Shown: positions 8,582-18,228 of the stretch, one piece after another | How positions within the stretch are numbered: position 1 is the first letter of the stretch | How the letters are laid out: each line of letters starts with the position of its first letter | Assembly (NCBI RefSeq): GCF_003596405.1 | Contig: NZ_QYUR01000006.1 | Span: 124,001 to 188,000 of the forward strand | Direction: 5' to 3' | DNA: 64,000 bases | Source of the DNA: Pseudomonas cavernicola | Lineage (GTDB): Bacteria; Pseudomonadota; Gammaproteobacteria; Pseudomonadales; Pseudomonadaceae | Made by a program: the position numbers and the translations under genes | The notes under the pieces: generated by a model | Database searches by the model: none | What the model was told of the DNA's origin: nothing | The model's input: the letters and a program-made list of their open reading frames with translations, nothing else

Positions 8582-10156
8582 TCACTCCTGAAGTTGCGCC
8601 AACTTGTCGAGCGGAAGAACCAGCACGGCCTTCTTCTGTCGCACCAGCAGGTCGATGATCTGGTTCTTGCCATCCGCCAGGGCGCCGAACATGCCGATAC
8701 CGGTCGGCTTGGTCGGCATCAGCATCTCTAGCCGGTAAAGCTTCACGCTTTGCGGCGTGACCACCGAGATTGCCCCGGACCCGTTGCCAATCAGCCGCCC
8801 GCCGACCACGGTCAGGGACAGATTCATGTCGAAGGGGTCGAGCTGCAGATCGCGGTCTGTACCGTTGAGATCCTTGACGTGGCCATAGATGCCCAGCAGG
8901 CCATTGGCCGCAGCGAGGTTTTCGTACAGCCCGACATTGGAGCTGTTGCGCACGCGAATGCCATGGCGGCCGTTGTTGAATGCTTTGTTAGCCCACAGCA
9001 GGTTGTTGCCGCTCTCGTAGATGGTGATGCCATCGGACTTGTTGCGGTAAACCTCGTTGTTGGCGAGCACGTTATTCACGCTGCTGCGGTCGACCACAAT
9101 CCCTGAGAGGTGGTTCTCGTAGGAGCGGTTGTTGAAGATCCAGCTGTCGTTGACCTCACGGGAAACGATGATCCCGTGCTTCTGCACCGTGCCGTAGGCG
9201 GTGTTCTCGGCAATGATCAGACGTCGCGAGCGGTCGTGCGGGTCGATTCCGTAGACCAGGTTGTTGCGGTAGGTGTTGCCCCTGAGCACCACATCGTAGG
9301 CTTCGTAGCAGTAGAAGCCGTACCACATGTCGTCGAACATCGTGTTGAGCAGCCAGCCGCTGGGAGGACTGCGCTGCATGATCGGGTGCATCGCCGGACT
9401 GTACTGCGAGATGGACACGCCGTAGGACTTGCTGGCGGTGTAGCCGAGGCTGGATACCACACTGTTGACGATATAGGTCTCGGTACCGCCCCAAGAGTTG
9501 AGGAAGGGCCGGAACCTGCCCTTCTTCTTGAACCAGTCCTGCTGGTTTTCCGCCTCCCGCCAGGCGGTGAGACGGGTGTCGGTGATGAACAGCTTGCCAT
9601 CGTTGATCAGGAAGACACCGCGCTCGCTGGAGAGGCGAAAGTCCTTGGTCTCCTTGCCAATATGCAGGGTCGCCCCTTGACTGACCACAATCGGCAAACG
9701 CGCCAGATACACACCGGGCTCGGTCTCGCGGAAATACTTCTCCGGCAGGCTGCGCGTCAGGTCCGCCGGGGTGACGTAACCGCCCTCGATGAAAACCACC
9801 TGCGGCATTTCCCCCTGACGTTTCAGCCACTCGCGCAGACGCTCATCCCCACCGGTGAACTCGATCAACGGGTTCTGTTGCAGCATGCGTTTGACCACCA
9901 CGCTGCCAACCGGCTTGCGCACGAGCTTGGCGTAGACCGCCTCCGGAGTGTAAGGCGAAAGATCCGGCAGTTTCGGGGCAGGCAGCAGTAGCGAATCTGC
10001 CGGGATACTGCTCACCTGGTAGGCCTGTCGCTTGGCTTCTGCAAACTCAGACGGAGCAGCAGTCTCACCCGCCTGCCCTGCCGTGGCCCAGAACAGCCCG
10101 GCTACCAGCGCCAGGCTAGTGCCACTCCTTTGCCAGAACGCTCTGTGTAAATCCAT
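8582..10156 (-). CDS. algG: periplasmic mannuronan C5-epimerase AlgG
   Basis: Converts D-mannuronate to L-guluronate residues in the nascent polymer and is part of the periplasmic scaffold with AlgK and AlgX. Signal peptide at residues 1-29 ending TAGQAGE. Right-handed beta-helix domain with the catalytic motif YGIDPHDRSRRL around residue 324 and CASH-type repeats after it. 524 residues. The start at 10156 is the first ATG in frame. It lies 10 bp upstream of algX. No fault is visible, so it can supply guluronate without a secreted epimerase. Confidence 0.96.
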   Translation of the reverse strand: MDLHRAFWQRSGTSLALVAGLFWATAGQAGETAAPSEFAEAKRQAYQVSSIPADSLLLPAPKLPDLSPYTPEAVYAKLVRKPVGSVVVKRMLQQNPLIEFTGGDERLREWLKRQGEMPQVVFIEGGYVTPADLTRSLPEKYFRETEPGVYLARLPIVVSQGATLHIGKETKDFRLSSERGVFLINDGKLFITDTRLTAWREAENQQDWFKKKGRFRPFLNSWGGTETYIVNSVVSSLGYTASKSYGVSISQYSPAMHPIMQRSPPSGWLLNTMFDDMWYGFYCYEAYDVVLRGNTYRNNLVYGIDPHDRSRRLIIAENTAYGTVQKHGIIVSREVNDSWIFNNRSYENHLSGIVVDRSSVNNVLANNEVYRNKSDGITIYESGNNLLWANKAFNNGRHGIRVRNSSNVGLYENLAAANGLLGIYGHVKDLNGTDRDLQLDPFDMNLSLTVVGGRLIGNGSGAISVVTPQSVKLYRLEMLMPTKPTGIGMFGALADGKNQIIDLLVRQKKAVLVLPLDKLAQLQE

Positions 10157-10200
10157 TCCGTCTACCTCGATGGTCGGATCGGTACGCTGTTCACACCAAC

Positions 10201-11634
10201 TCAGTAGCGCCAGACAAAATCAATAATGGCGCGATGCATGTGCGAATCGGTGCCGCTGGCGAAGGCGTCGCCGGGCAAGAACAGCCCGCCACGCAAGCGC
10301 ACCAGCGCCGAAGAAGCATTCAGCCAACCGAGCTCAGCCGGCATCTGCCCTTCATTGAAATAACGGGTCAGCACCAGGTCGAACTCCTGCCCCAGATCCT
10401 TGTCGCCCGGCTCAAGCGCGGCCTGCAGGCCACTGGCACTGTCCTGTTGGTCATCCACCCGCCAGAAGCGGTGGTAGATCAGGCTGGCGTCGTAGTCCTT
10501 GTTTAGCCTCCAACCGGCAAACAGGCTGACCGCCTGCAGGTTGTTCAGCTCGCCGCGGTAAGCCTCACCGAAGCGGTTGATGCCCGAGTTGGTGCCGGTG
10601 AAATTGGAACGGTTGCTCTGCAGATCCGTTTGGACGAACTGCTCGGAGTCGTCCTCGTCCGCGCCACCGCTGGTACGCGCATAGGTGGTACCGATCCGCC
10701 AGCTCTCATCGATGTTCCAGCGCAGGCCGAGGTCGAGCGCCCAGGCATCGACATCCTGGCTCCGCTCGCCATCTGCCCGGCGCTCCCCGGCCACAGTGCG
10801 GGTGCGCAGGGTATCGGTATCGCCAGTCAGCCAGGTGGCGCTGGCCCAGTAGCTCAGTGGCAGCGTGCTGCGGTAGTTGTAGAAATCACCATTCAGCTCC
10901 ACGCCAACCCACGTCAGCTTGCCGGTAAAGGTCTTGCTCAACTGGTCAACCTCGCTGCCGACCTCCGGCAGATCGCCTCGATCATCGCTGTGATGCAGCT
11001 TCAGGCCAGCCCAGTGTCCGGGCCGCCATTGGCTGGAGATGTCAGCCAGCAGGTGCAGGCGATCCTCATCCTGGGGCGCCAGCTCGTCGAGATCGGTGCG
11101 GTAGTCGCTGAAGCGTTCGGCGATACCAATGTGGGCATTCAGCAAGGTGGTATCGAAGTTCCAGCGCAGGGCTTCGATATTGCTGTCCCACCACAAGCCG
11201 TCGACGCTGCGGATCTTCTGCCGGCCGAGCCGGAGGGACTCGCCCGGATAGGCAGTCAGACCGCCGTAATCGACCCAGAACTCGCGCAGGGCGAGGAAGT
11301 GATCATCCCGCTCGCGGGCATCATTCGGGTCGAAGGTGTCAGACTCGCTGGTGTCAGACTCGATCACGTCGGTGGCGATAAAGGCCTCTCCGAGAGCAAA
11401 GGCACTCCAGTCCCCCTGCTGCTTGTAGACCCAGGGCCGCACACTGAAACCGGCGCCATTGAAATCACCGCCATCACGGATACCCAGATCGAGATCATCG
11501 ATTGACTGAGCGGTGATCTTGAGGTTGGCGCCGTATGACAACCCGGGCTGCGGCTGCGCCGCCAAAACGGCTGGGCTGCCCAGCAGGCCGGCTGTGCACA
11601 CCAGCATGGCAACTGAACGGTTATTCGACGTCAT
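10201..11634 (-). CDS. algE: alginate outer-membrane porin AlgE
   Basis: Eighteen-stranded outer-membrane beta-barrel that exports alginate. Signal peptide MTSNNRSVAMLVCTAG to VLAA (residues 1-28), then an Asp/Arg-rich barrel ending in an aromatic residue (DFVWRY), the usual outer-membrane signature. 477 residues. The frame stays open far upstream into algK, but ATG 11634 overlaps the algK stop as ATGA, has AGGGA upstream and gives a proper signal peptide. Confidence 0.95.
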   Translation of the reverse strand: MTSNNRSVAMLVCTAGLLGSPAVLAAQPQPGLSYGANLKITAQSIDDLDLGIRDGGDFNGAGFSVRPWVYKQQGDWSAFALGEAFIATDVIESDTSESDTFDPNDARERDDHFLALREFWVDYGGLTAYPGESLRLGRQKIRSVDGLWWDSNIEALRWNFDTTLLNAHIGIAERFSDYRTDLDELAPQDEDRLHLLADISSQWRPGHWAGLKLHHSDDRGDLPEVGSEVDQLSKTFTGKLTWVGVELNGDFYNYRSTLPLSYWASATWLTGDTDTLRTRTVAGERRADGERSQDVDAWALDLGLRWNIDESWRIGTTYARTSGGADEDDSEQFVQTDLQSNRSNFTGTNSGINRFGEAYRGELNNLQAVSLFAGWRLNKDYDASLIYHRFWRVDDQQDSASGLQAALEPGDKDLGQEFDLVLTRYFNEGQMPAELGWLNASSALVRLRGGLFLPGDAFASGTDSHMHRAIIDFVWRY

Positions 11635-13016
11635 AGCATTCCCTGCGCTTGATTCGTTTGGTTCCTGAGTGTGGCCTGCGCGCCGCCGCGGGCCTTGATC
11701 TCCCGGGCGAGCAGGCTTTCCACCTGTTGGTAGTCCTGCGGCTGCAGCCTGGGAGCCAGGCGCTCCATCAGCAGTTGACCCTGTGGCAACCCCTGATTCT
11801 TCGCCAACAGGGCAAAGGTGTAGGCGTAGACCGGGTTGATGCGGATGCCCTTGCCTTCGCCGAACAGCTGGGCCAGCGCCACATCCGCACTCGGGTTGCC
11901 GCCGCGGGCGGCAATCAGCAGATGCTCCAGCGCCTTGTCCGGATCGATATCGCCAAGCTGGCCTTCGCGGTACAGCTTGCCAAGGAGCAAATGCGCCCTC
12001 GGCTGACCTACCACCGCCAGCAGCAGGTACTTCTCCGCCGCCGGGGGATCGGCCGGCAGTACCTGCCCCTTCAGGTATTGCTGCCCCAGCATCAGCGCGG
12101 CCCGTGAAGAGCCGGCATCGATGCCCTGCTGCAGGTAGCCGGTCAGCTCCTCGCCGCCCCCCTGTTCGGGGTAGCGCAGGAGCAGCTCGGCGAGACTGCA
12201 CCAGGCGTCCGCATAGACCGGGGTGATCCGCGTATAGAGCGCCTTGGCGGCCTCCGCATCGGGCTCGCCGAAACTGCTGTCGGCCAGCACCTTGGCCACC
12301 GCCTGCAGACTCTCGGGCGGCAACCGGCCGGACTGATAACTCGCCTCCAGCCTTTCCAGCAGTCGTTGCTGCTTGGTCTTGTCGCCGCGCCCTTGATAGA
12401 TTCCGGCCAGCTCGACATAGCACTCGCTGACCTCGGCCAGCCGGCTCTCGCAGGTCCGTTCGATCTCGCTGATATGCTGGCTATAGTCGCCGCGCGCACG
12501 GTACAGCAGTATCTTGCCGAGCTGCGCTTCGCCAATGCCCTGCTCCTGCCACTGCGCCAGTTGCCGGTCCAGCTCGCCGCCATTGACCTTCTGCGGATCC
12601 TTCAGCTGCACCTGCACCAGCGGCAGCAACGCACTGTTGTCGCCCTCGCGCAGGCCCTGACGCAACAGCTGCTCGGCCTCGATGCGCTCGGCAGGGCTGG
12701 GCAGCGGCTTGCTCGCCAGCCACTTGCCCAGTCGCACCGGCGCCTCCGCAGAGCGGCCGATGGCCCGGCGGTAAAGGTCCTCACCCTGCTCCTGCTGCTC
12801 CACGGAAGCACCGCGTACCAGCAGATCGGCCAAACCGATCTGGGCATCGACATAACCTTGTTCGGCCAGGGCACGATAGTTCTGCTCAGCCGTGACGAGG
12901 TCCCCGCTGGATTTGGCCTGCTTGGCCAGCTGCAGGTCAGGCAGCGTCATGCACCCTGACAGCAGGCTGAGGCTGACCGAGCCCAACAGCCCGCAAGCAA
13001 AGCCGGACCTGCTCAT
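11631..13016 (-). CDS. algK: alginate outer-membrane lipoprotein AlgK (TPR/Sel1 scaffold)
   Basis: Outer-membrane lipoprotein with Sel1/TPR helical repeats; it localises AlgE and links it to the periplasmic complex. Lipobox LLSGC at residues 18-22. Repeats such as AEQGYVDAQIGLADLLVRGA and AARGGNPSADVALAQLFGEG run through the protein. 461 residues. Start ATG 13016 overlaps the alg44 stop by four bases, indicating translational coupling. Confidence 0.94.
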   Translation of the reverse strand: MSRSGFACGLLGSVSLSLLSGCMTLPDLQLAKQAKSSGDLVTAEQNYRALAEQGYVDAQIGLADLLVRGASVEQQEQGEDLYRRAIGRSAEAPVRLGKWLASKPLPSPAERIEAEQLLRQGLREGDNSALLPLVQVQLKDPQKVNGGELDRQLAQWQEQGIGEAQLGKILLYRARGDYSQHISEIERTCESRLAEVSECYVELAGIYQGRGDKTKQQRLLERLEASYQSGRLPPESLQAVAKVLADSSFGEPDAEAAKALYTRITPVYADAWCSLAELLLRYPEQGGGEELTGYLQQGIDAGSSRAALMLGQQYLKGQVLPADPPAAEKYLLLAVVGQPRAHLLLGKLYREGQLGDIDPDKALEHLLIAARGGNPSADVALAQLFGEGKGIRINPVYAYTFALLAKNQGLPQGQLLMERLAPRLQPQDYQQVESLLAREIKARGGAQATLRNQTNQAQGML

Positions 13017-14179
13017 TTGCCGGCCGCCACGGAGTGGCTGGCCCAGATACCGCTCAGCGGACGAATCCGCACGTCGACCGGACGCTTGGCCAAGTCACTG
13101 CTGAGCGGCTCTTCCGGCTGGATCAGCACACGGATGTCCGAAGCCAGGCCGCCATCCTGCAGCGACATGCTGCTGATCTTGCCGCTGCGCGGAGTCGCCT
13201 CGCCGCCAACCAGGAAGCTCACCTCGGTGCCCGGCTGCAGCTCGCCGAACGCACGATAAGGGAAACGTGCTTCGACCATCGCCACGCTGTCCATCGGCGC
13301 TAGCAGGAACACCGGCGCCCCCTTGCTGGCCACCTGGCCGTCGCCCACCAGTTGACTCACCACCCGGCAGTTACAAGGACTGGTCAGGGTGCCCTGGAAA
13401 GTCTTGCTGAACAGGCGTTCCAGGTTATCCGGGGTCATCTCCGCTTCCGGCAGCACGCCCTTCAGCGCATCCAGCATGCTCGAGGAGAAGGTGGCCAGCG
13501 GTGCGCCCTTGCTCACTGTGCTGCCCACTGCGACCAGGCTATGCACCGCACCTTCACGCGGCATCGACACCTGCTGGCTGGGCACGCTGACCTGGGCCGA
13601 GTCGGCATGGGTGACAAAATAGATGTCATACAGCTGGAACAGCACATAGCCGCAGGCGCTTACCCCGATCAGGAAAATCGCCAGGCTGACACCTAGCGCA
13701 CGCAGACGGCTCAGCAGGCTACCTCCGCTATCGCCCTTGTTGTTGCGGGCCTTGGTGAAATTCTCGCGCTGCAGGGTGTTGATCAGATCACCGACGTTGA
13801 CCAGCTCGCCGCTGAGGAAGGAGCTGATCAGGTAGCGCAGCGCCGAAATCTCGCGCGGCCGCAGGTTGTGGAATTCGCAGCCGGCGCGCTGGCCGTCGAT
13901 GATCGAGCGCACCTGAAACTCGATATCCATGGCAAAGCCAATGCCGTCGACCTCGAACATCAACTTGCCGCGATAGTGCTTGCCCTCGGTCACCAGCTCG
14001 TTGTTCGGCTCGAAACTGAAGCCACCGACGGAGAGGTCGAGCAGTTGCGCTTCCAGCTCCTGCCCCTGTCGGCTGAAGTATTTGATCTTCGCCGGCAGCT
14101 TCAGGCGCGCGTACTGGCGCTGGGCTTCCGACTCGTGCACGACATTGCTATTGCTGGCTGGACTCATCACTGCGCTCAT
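13013..14179 (-). CDS. alg44: c-di-GMP-binding alginate polymerase subunit Alg44
   Basis: Inner-membrane co-polymerase. The cytoplasmic PilZ domain (about residues 14-120) has the c-di-GMP motif RQYAR (RxxxR) and LDLSVGGFS (DxSxxG). One transmembrane helix follows at about residues 162-182, then a periplasmic HlyD/MFP-like domain (residues 190-388). 388 residues. With both PilZ motifs intact, polymerisation should need c-di-GMP as in P. aeruginosa. Confidence 0.95.
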   Translation of the reverse strand: MSAVMSPASNSNVVHESEAQRQYARLKLPAKIKYFSRQGQELEAQLLDLSVGGFSFEPNNELVTEGKHYRGKLMFEVDGIGFAMDIEFQVRSIIDGQRAGCEFHNLRPREISALRYLISSFLSGELVNVGDLINTLQRENFTKARNNKGDSGGSLLSRLRALGVSLAIFLIGVSACGYVLFQLYDIYFVTHADSAQVSVPSQQVSMPREGAVHSLVAVGSTVSKGAPLATFSSSMLDALKGVLPEAEMTPDNLERLFSKTFQGTLTSPCNCRVVSQLVGDGQVASKGAPVFLLAPMDSVAMVEARFPYRAFGELQPGTEVSFLVGGEATPRSGKISSMSLQDGGLASDIRVLIQPEEPLSSDLAKRPVDVRIRPLSGIWASHSVAAGK

Positions 14180-14245
14180 AATTTTTCCCTTCTAAATTAA
14201 TAAGTTAAACCCAGCTTCAAGTGGCCATCGGCCGTTCCTTGCCGA

Positions 14246-15727
14246 TCACACCACGTACATCAGCACAGCAACGAAGATGCTGCCCGCCGAGAACGTCATG
14301 GCTCGTGATGACCAGGTGTTAAACCAGCGCTGGAAGCTGGCCAGGTCGCGATTGAGTTTGGTTTTCTGACGGGTCCAGGACTGCTGGTCGAGGCGGAAAA
14401 ATACGTAGACCTTCACCAGCGCACCGACGATCTGGTTGTAATAAAGGATCAGCGGATATGCAGGCCCCACCTGATGCCCGGAGGCCAGCAGCAGCAGAGT
14501 CAGGATCAGCCGGGTCACGCCGATCCATAGCAGGTAGATCATCAGGTAAGCGAAGCCGTACTTGATGCTGGCGATGATCGCCACCGACGGTCCGAGCAGG
14601 CTGGTCCACATCGATACGCGCTGGTCGCACAACACCAGGCTGGTGAACCAGCCCAGGCGCCGCGGCCCCAGCCCCAGGGCACGGGAGTTCTGCCGCAGAT
14701 TGTTGCCGTACCAGCGGAACATCAGCTTGCGGCTGGCCTTGAGGAAGCTCTTTTCCGGCGGGTGCTCGACCGTGTTGATCGCCGCATCGGGCACGTAGAA
14801 GGTGTCGTAACCCAGGCGCATCAGGCTGTACCAGCTGGACTTGTCATCGCCGGTGAGGAACTTGAAACGGCCCAGGCGCCAGTGGTCCAGGTGATCGCTC
14901 TCGACATCGGCGATGAAGCCTGGATCCGTCACCACCCGGGCGCGGAACACCGACATCCGCCCGGTCATGGTCAGCACGCGTCTGGACAGCGCCATCGAGC
15001 ACATGTTGATGTGCCGCTGGGCGAAACGCAGCTTGTGCCACTCGCTCATGACGTAGCTGCCGCGCACCTCGCAGAACTCGTTGGTGGTCAGCCCGCCGAC
15101 CTTGGGGAACAGCTTGAAGTACGGCACCGTCTTGCGCACCACACCCGGTGCCAGCGCGGTATCGCCATCGATCACGGCGACCACCGCTTCGTCATCCGGT
15201 AGGTGCCGGGAGATCGCCCGGAAGCCATGTGCCAGGCCATCGCGCTTACCGGTGCCAGCGATCCGCACGAAGTCCAGCTTGACCCGCTCCGGCGGATTCA
15301 TCCGCGCCCAGAGGTTCTTGATCAGCAGCTCGTCGGACAACTCGACGATCGAGCAGACCACTGTGGTGGGGTAGCCGCAGGCGCTCGCCTCCTCGATCAC
15401 CGAGCGGTAGACCATGGCGGTGGTCAGGGCATCGATGCGGAAGCTGGTGACTAGCAGGAAGACCTGCGAGGGGTCGGCGGCGGCCCCCAGCTTGCGGGCC
15501 TGTCGCCGGTAATAGGGGTAGCGCAGATAGAGGAAGAACAGGCCGCGTAGGTAATGGATGGCGCCCATGGAATAGCGCCAGATGCCGACTGCACCGAGCA
15601 GCAGGAGGAAATCCTTCGACTCGGGATCGAACACGCTGCGCGGCAGGAGCACGGCGAGGGCCAGCAATGCCGTGATATAGAGCAGCCACCCCGTGGCCTT
15701 GCGCAGACCCTGTCTCAAGCCATCCAT
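14246..15727 (-). CDS. alg8: alginate synthase glycosyltransferase Alg8
   Basis: GT2 polymerase that uses GDP-mannuronate and extrudes polymannuronate. Transmembrane segments lie at the N- and C-termini around a cytoplasmic catalytic domain with [11 protein letters not shown] (DxD), [12 protein letters not shown] and [11 protein letters not shown], and [15 protein letters not shown]. Two start ATGs lie four codons apart; 15727 ([14 protein letters not shown]) matches the family N-terminus and length (493 residues), whereas 15739 adds MGHE. The 111 bp gap to algD holds a short CCCGC-GTCT-GCGGG hairpin (15755-15768). Confidence 0.95.
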   Translation of the reverse strand: MDGLRQGLRKATGWLLYITALLALAVLLPRSVFDPESKDFLLLLGAVGIWRYSMGAIHYLRGLFFLYLRYPYYRRQARKLGAAADPSQVFLLVTSFRIDALTTAMVYRSVIEEASACGYPTTVVCSIVELSDELLIKNLWARMNPPERVKLDFVRIAGTGKRDGLAHGFRAISRHLPDDEAVVAVIDGDTALAPGVVRKTVPYFKLFPKVGGLTTNEFCEVRGSYVMSEWHKLRFAQRHINMCSMALSRRVLTMTGRMSVFRARVVTDPGFIADVESDHLDHWRLGRFKFLTGDDKSSWYSLMRLGYDTFYVPDAAINTVEHPPEKSFLKASRKLMFRWYGNNLRQNSRALGLGPRRLGWFTSLVLCDQRVSMWTSLLGPSVAIIASIKYGFAYLMIYLLWIGVTRLILTLLLLASGHQVGPAYPLILYYNQIVGALVKVYVFFRLDQQSWTRQKTKLNRDLASFQRWFNTWSSRAMTFSAGSIFVAVLMYVV

Positions 15728-15838
15728 TTCATGCCCCATCCCGTTATGCAGGAACCCGCGTCTGCGGGAGCGTTTTTGTTGCTCTGGTAACGCCCGGCGG
15801 ATCAGCTAAACCCCCCGGACGCGGCAGCCTGAGTCCGG

Positions 15839-17149
15839 CTACCAGCAGATTCCTTCCCGCTCGCCGTCGCTGGCCTGCGTCATGAAGCCCACCAGATCGA
15901 TGACCCTTTTCCCGGCCGGCACCTGTTTCACCAGCTCGGCGAACAGCGCATCGTTATTGCCCAGCACTATGATGTCCGCGCCCTCCACCACCTCCTGCAA
16001 GTCGGAGCGCAGCAGGGAGGACACATGGGGGATTTTCGACTCTATGTAGTCCTTGTTGGCGCCGTGGACCCGCGCGTACTCGACATTGCGATCGAAGATA
16101 TGCAGGTCATAACCCTTGCCGATCAGCATCTCCGCCAACTCCACCAGCGGGCTTTCGCGCAGATCATCGGTGCCGGCCTTGAAGCTCAGACCAAGCAGAC
16201 CGACCCTGCGCTTGCCATAGCTGGTGATGATGTCGAAGGCTTTCTGCACCTGTACTGCATTGCTGCGCATGATTGCCTCCAGCAAGGGATGCTCGACATC
16301 GAGCTGGCTGGCGCGGTAGTTCAGCGCCCGCACATCCTTGGGCAGGCAGGAGCCGCCGAAGGCGAAGCCCGGGCGCATGTAGTACTTGGAAAGATTGAGC
16401 TTGTGGTCCTGGCAGATCACGTCCATCACCTCGCGACCATCGACGCCCACCGCCTTGGCGATGTTGCCGATCTCGTTGGCGAAGCTGACCTTGGTGGCAT
16501 GCCAGACGTTGCAGGTGTACTTGATCATCTCGGCGACTTCGATGCTCTTGCGAATGATCGGAGCATCGAGTTCGCAGTAGATGGCCTCCAGCAGATCGCC
16601 GGAGGCCTTGTCCAGCTCGCCGATCACGGTCATCGCCGGGAAGTCGTAATCCTTGATTGCCGTGCTTTCACGGAGGAACTCCGGGTTCACAGCGACACCG
16701 AAATCGACTCCCGCTTTCATTCCCGAATGTTTTTCCAACATCGGAATGACCACATTTTTCACCGTGCCCGGCAGCACCGTGCTGCGCACGACTACGGTGT
16801 GACGCCCGGCTTTCTCTGGCAGCACGCTGCCGATCTGCTCGCACACTTGCGCAATATAGGAAACGTCCAGATCACCGTTCTTCTTGCTCGGTGTAGGTGT
16901 CGCGATTAAAGACACATCCGTGGCCATCACGGCTTCACGCACATCGAGGGTGCCACGCAGATTCCCACTGTTGACGCCCTTCTGCAGAAGAGCTTCCAGC
17001 CCTGGTTCGACAATCGGCGACTTGCCGTTATTGATCATCTCTATCTTGAGCGGTGTGACATCCACCCCGACGATCTGGTGACCGCGAGCGGACAGACAAC
17101 CTGCACAAACGGCACCGACATACCCAAGCCCAAAAATACTGATTCGCAT
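15839..17149 (-). CDS. algD: GDP-mannose 6-dehydrogenase
   Basis: Committed step of alginate synthesis: GDP-mannose to GDP-mannuronate with two NAD+, in the cytoplasm. Rossmann motif ISIFGLGYVGAVCAG at residues 3-17; catalytic Cys in FAFGGSCLPKDVR; C-terminal NAD/UDP-binding domain ending AEGICW-like (REGICW). 436 residues. The start 17149 (MRISIFG) has AAGGAG eight bases upstream; a 12-residue upstream extension is not expected. First gene of the operon, with a leader of several hundred bases that carries a MITE. Confidence 0.97.
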   Translation of the reverse strand: MRISIFGLGYVGAVCAGCLSARGHQIVGVDVTPLKIEMINNGKSPIVEPGLEALLQKGVNSGNLRGTLDVREAVMATDVSLIATPTPSKKNGDLDVSYIAQVCEQIGSVLPEKAGRHTVVVRSTVLPGTVKNVVIPMLEKHSGMKAGVDFGVAVNPEFLRESTAIKDYDFPAMTVIGELDKASGDLLEAIYCELDAPIIRKSIEVAEMIKYTCNVWHATKVSFANEIGNIAKAVGVDGREVMDVICQDHKLNLSKYYMRPGFAFGGSCLPKDVRALNYRASQLDVEHPLLEAIMRSNAVQVQKAFDIITSYGKRRVGLLGLSFKAGTDDLRESPLVELAEMLIGKGYDLHIFDRNVEYARVHGANKDYIESKIPHVSSLLRSDLQEVVEGADIIVLGNNDALFAELVKQVPAGKRVIDLVGFMTQASDGEREGICW

Positions 17150-17389
17150 CAGACGCACTCCTTGCAATGCAATGACCACCTGCACGCGCCCCTATCCCGA
17201 ACAAGGCTGGCAAGTACAGAGTGATCTTTAGGTAGTATCAGACTAAAGTCTTATTTCCAGATTGCCAGTGCTGCAAAGATCAAATCGCAATAATGTCTAC
17301 GGTCTTTCAAGTGAGAAGCGCTAGTGTCCCGAGCGCCCTCATTGGAAAGCAGCCTGTAAGCCCCGTGGTCACTGGAATCATACCTTTAG

Positions 17390-17470
17390 GGAAACTCTGA
17401 AAAAGACTTTCCGATTTTTTGATCAATCGAGAAAAGTGACTGAAAAAGTCGGGGCTAATTCAGACCTTCC
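17390..17470. mobile_element. 81 bp IS5-group MITE in the algD leader
   Basis: Imperfect terminal inverted repeats GGAAACTCTGAAAAAG (left) and GGAAGGTCTGAATTAG (right, read inward) match at 12 of 16 positions and are bounded by a 4 bp direct repeat TTAG (17386-17389 and 17471-17474). TTAG fits the YTAR target of the IS5 group. It has no coding capacity. Its right end is identical over 18 bases, in inverted orientation, to the outer end of the IS at 20788. Confidence 0.75.
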
Positions 17471-17585
17471 TTAGCCGCCCAGATAAAAGCAGGCTCAAAC
17501 GTTCTACGGCAGGAGTCGCAACGGTCTTTACCATCAGTGATCCTGGCAAGTGAAACGCAACCAGCAAAATTTTTCGGCAGTAAAG

Positions 17586-17613
17586 TCAATCAATAAAAAC
17601 AGGCAATAAGTTC
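17586..17613 (-). promoter_or_regulatory. candidate AlgU (sigma-22) promoter for algD
   Basis: On the minus strand an exact GAACTT (17613-17608) is followed after 17 bases by ATTGA (17590-17586). The -35 matches the AlgU/RpoE consensus GAACTT fully; the -10 is only a weak match to TCTGA. It would give a leader of about 430 nt, similar to the long algD leader of P. aeruginosa. Confidence 0.45.
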
Positions 17614-18190
17614 TACAACGACCATTATTTTTCGCTTCTTAATGAAAAACTAAACAGCACGATCAATGCACTGAACGCCGACCCTCAGCAGGCCACAAGT
17701 TAGGGTAGAACTGTTTTGACAACATCATAAGAACGTATAGAAATAAAATAAGAGACGAGAATTCCGTATAGATACTGTCAATTATTTAGCGCTATATTTG
17801 TGACGCAACAAAACAGAGAACACAGTATCTGCCAAACGGCTATCCAGAAGATTAATCGGGCTCCTCCATCGAAACCCACATATATATGGGTAATTCCAAA
17901 CGGCACTTAGAGTCGCGCATCGCGCCGGGTCTGTTACGCGCATTTGTTACACTAAAATGAAAATCGCGAATATTTTTCAGCCAGTTTGTTCAGGCGAACC
18001 TCTTCTCTCCCGTAATTAGTCTAATCTCAGTAATTGCTCTGCCTTAGGAGGACTGAAAACTTCCTGAGACCAAGTTATGACGAGACTTGCTCTAAGTAAG
18101 GCTGTATCCGCTCATTTTCGGTTCTTATGGAAAGCGATTTTTCCGATTGCTGTTGAGGCTTCTTCTCTCTGAGTAAGCGTTCATCTAACC

Positions 18191-18206
18191 GCGGCTGCTA
18201 AGCCGC
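18191..18206. other. perfect 6 bp hairpin before the RTX acetylesterase gene
   Basis: GCGGCT-GCTA-AGCCGC, 23 bases before the ATG at 18229 and just upstream of its ribosome site (GGAG). It could influence translation or end an upstream transcript; no T-run follows. Confidence 0.5.
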
Positions 18207-18228
18207 AGAACACTACTCGGAGAAATCT

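Larger units (their letters stand above)
17150..18228. other. divergent intergenic region algD / RTX acetylesterase
   Basis: 1079 bp without a gene, clearly richer in A+T than either flank. It holds the algD ribosome site (AAGGAG), an 81 bp MITE (17390-17470), a candidate AlgU promoter (17586-17613) and a GCGGCT-GCTA-AGCCGC hairpin (18191-18206) just before the rightward gene. No convincing promoter was found for the rightward gene. In P. aeruginosa the corresponding region upstream of algD is also long and receives AlgU, AlgR, AmrZ and IHF; I could not confirm those sites here. Confidence 0.8.

Noticed and set aside
10201..12423. 740-codon frame taken as one long AlgE
   Set aside because: The upstream 263 codons are a shadow of algK; the true ATG at 11634 gives the signal peptide and overlaps the algK stop.
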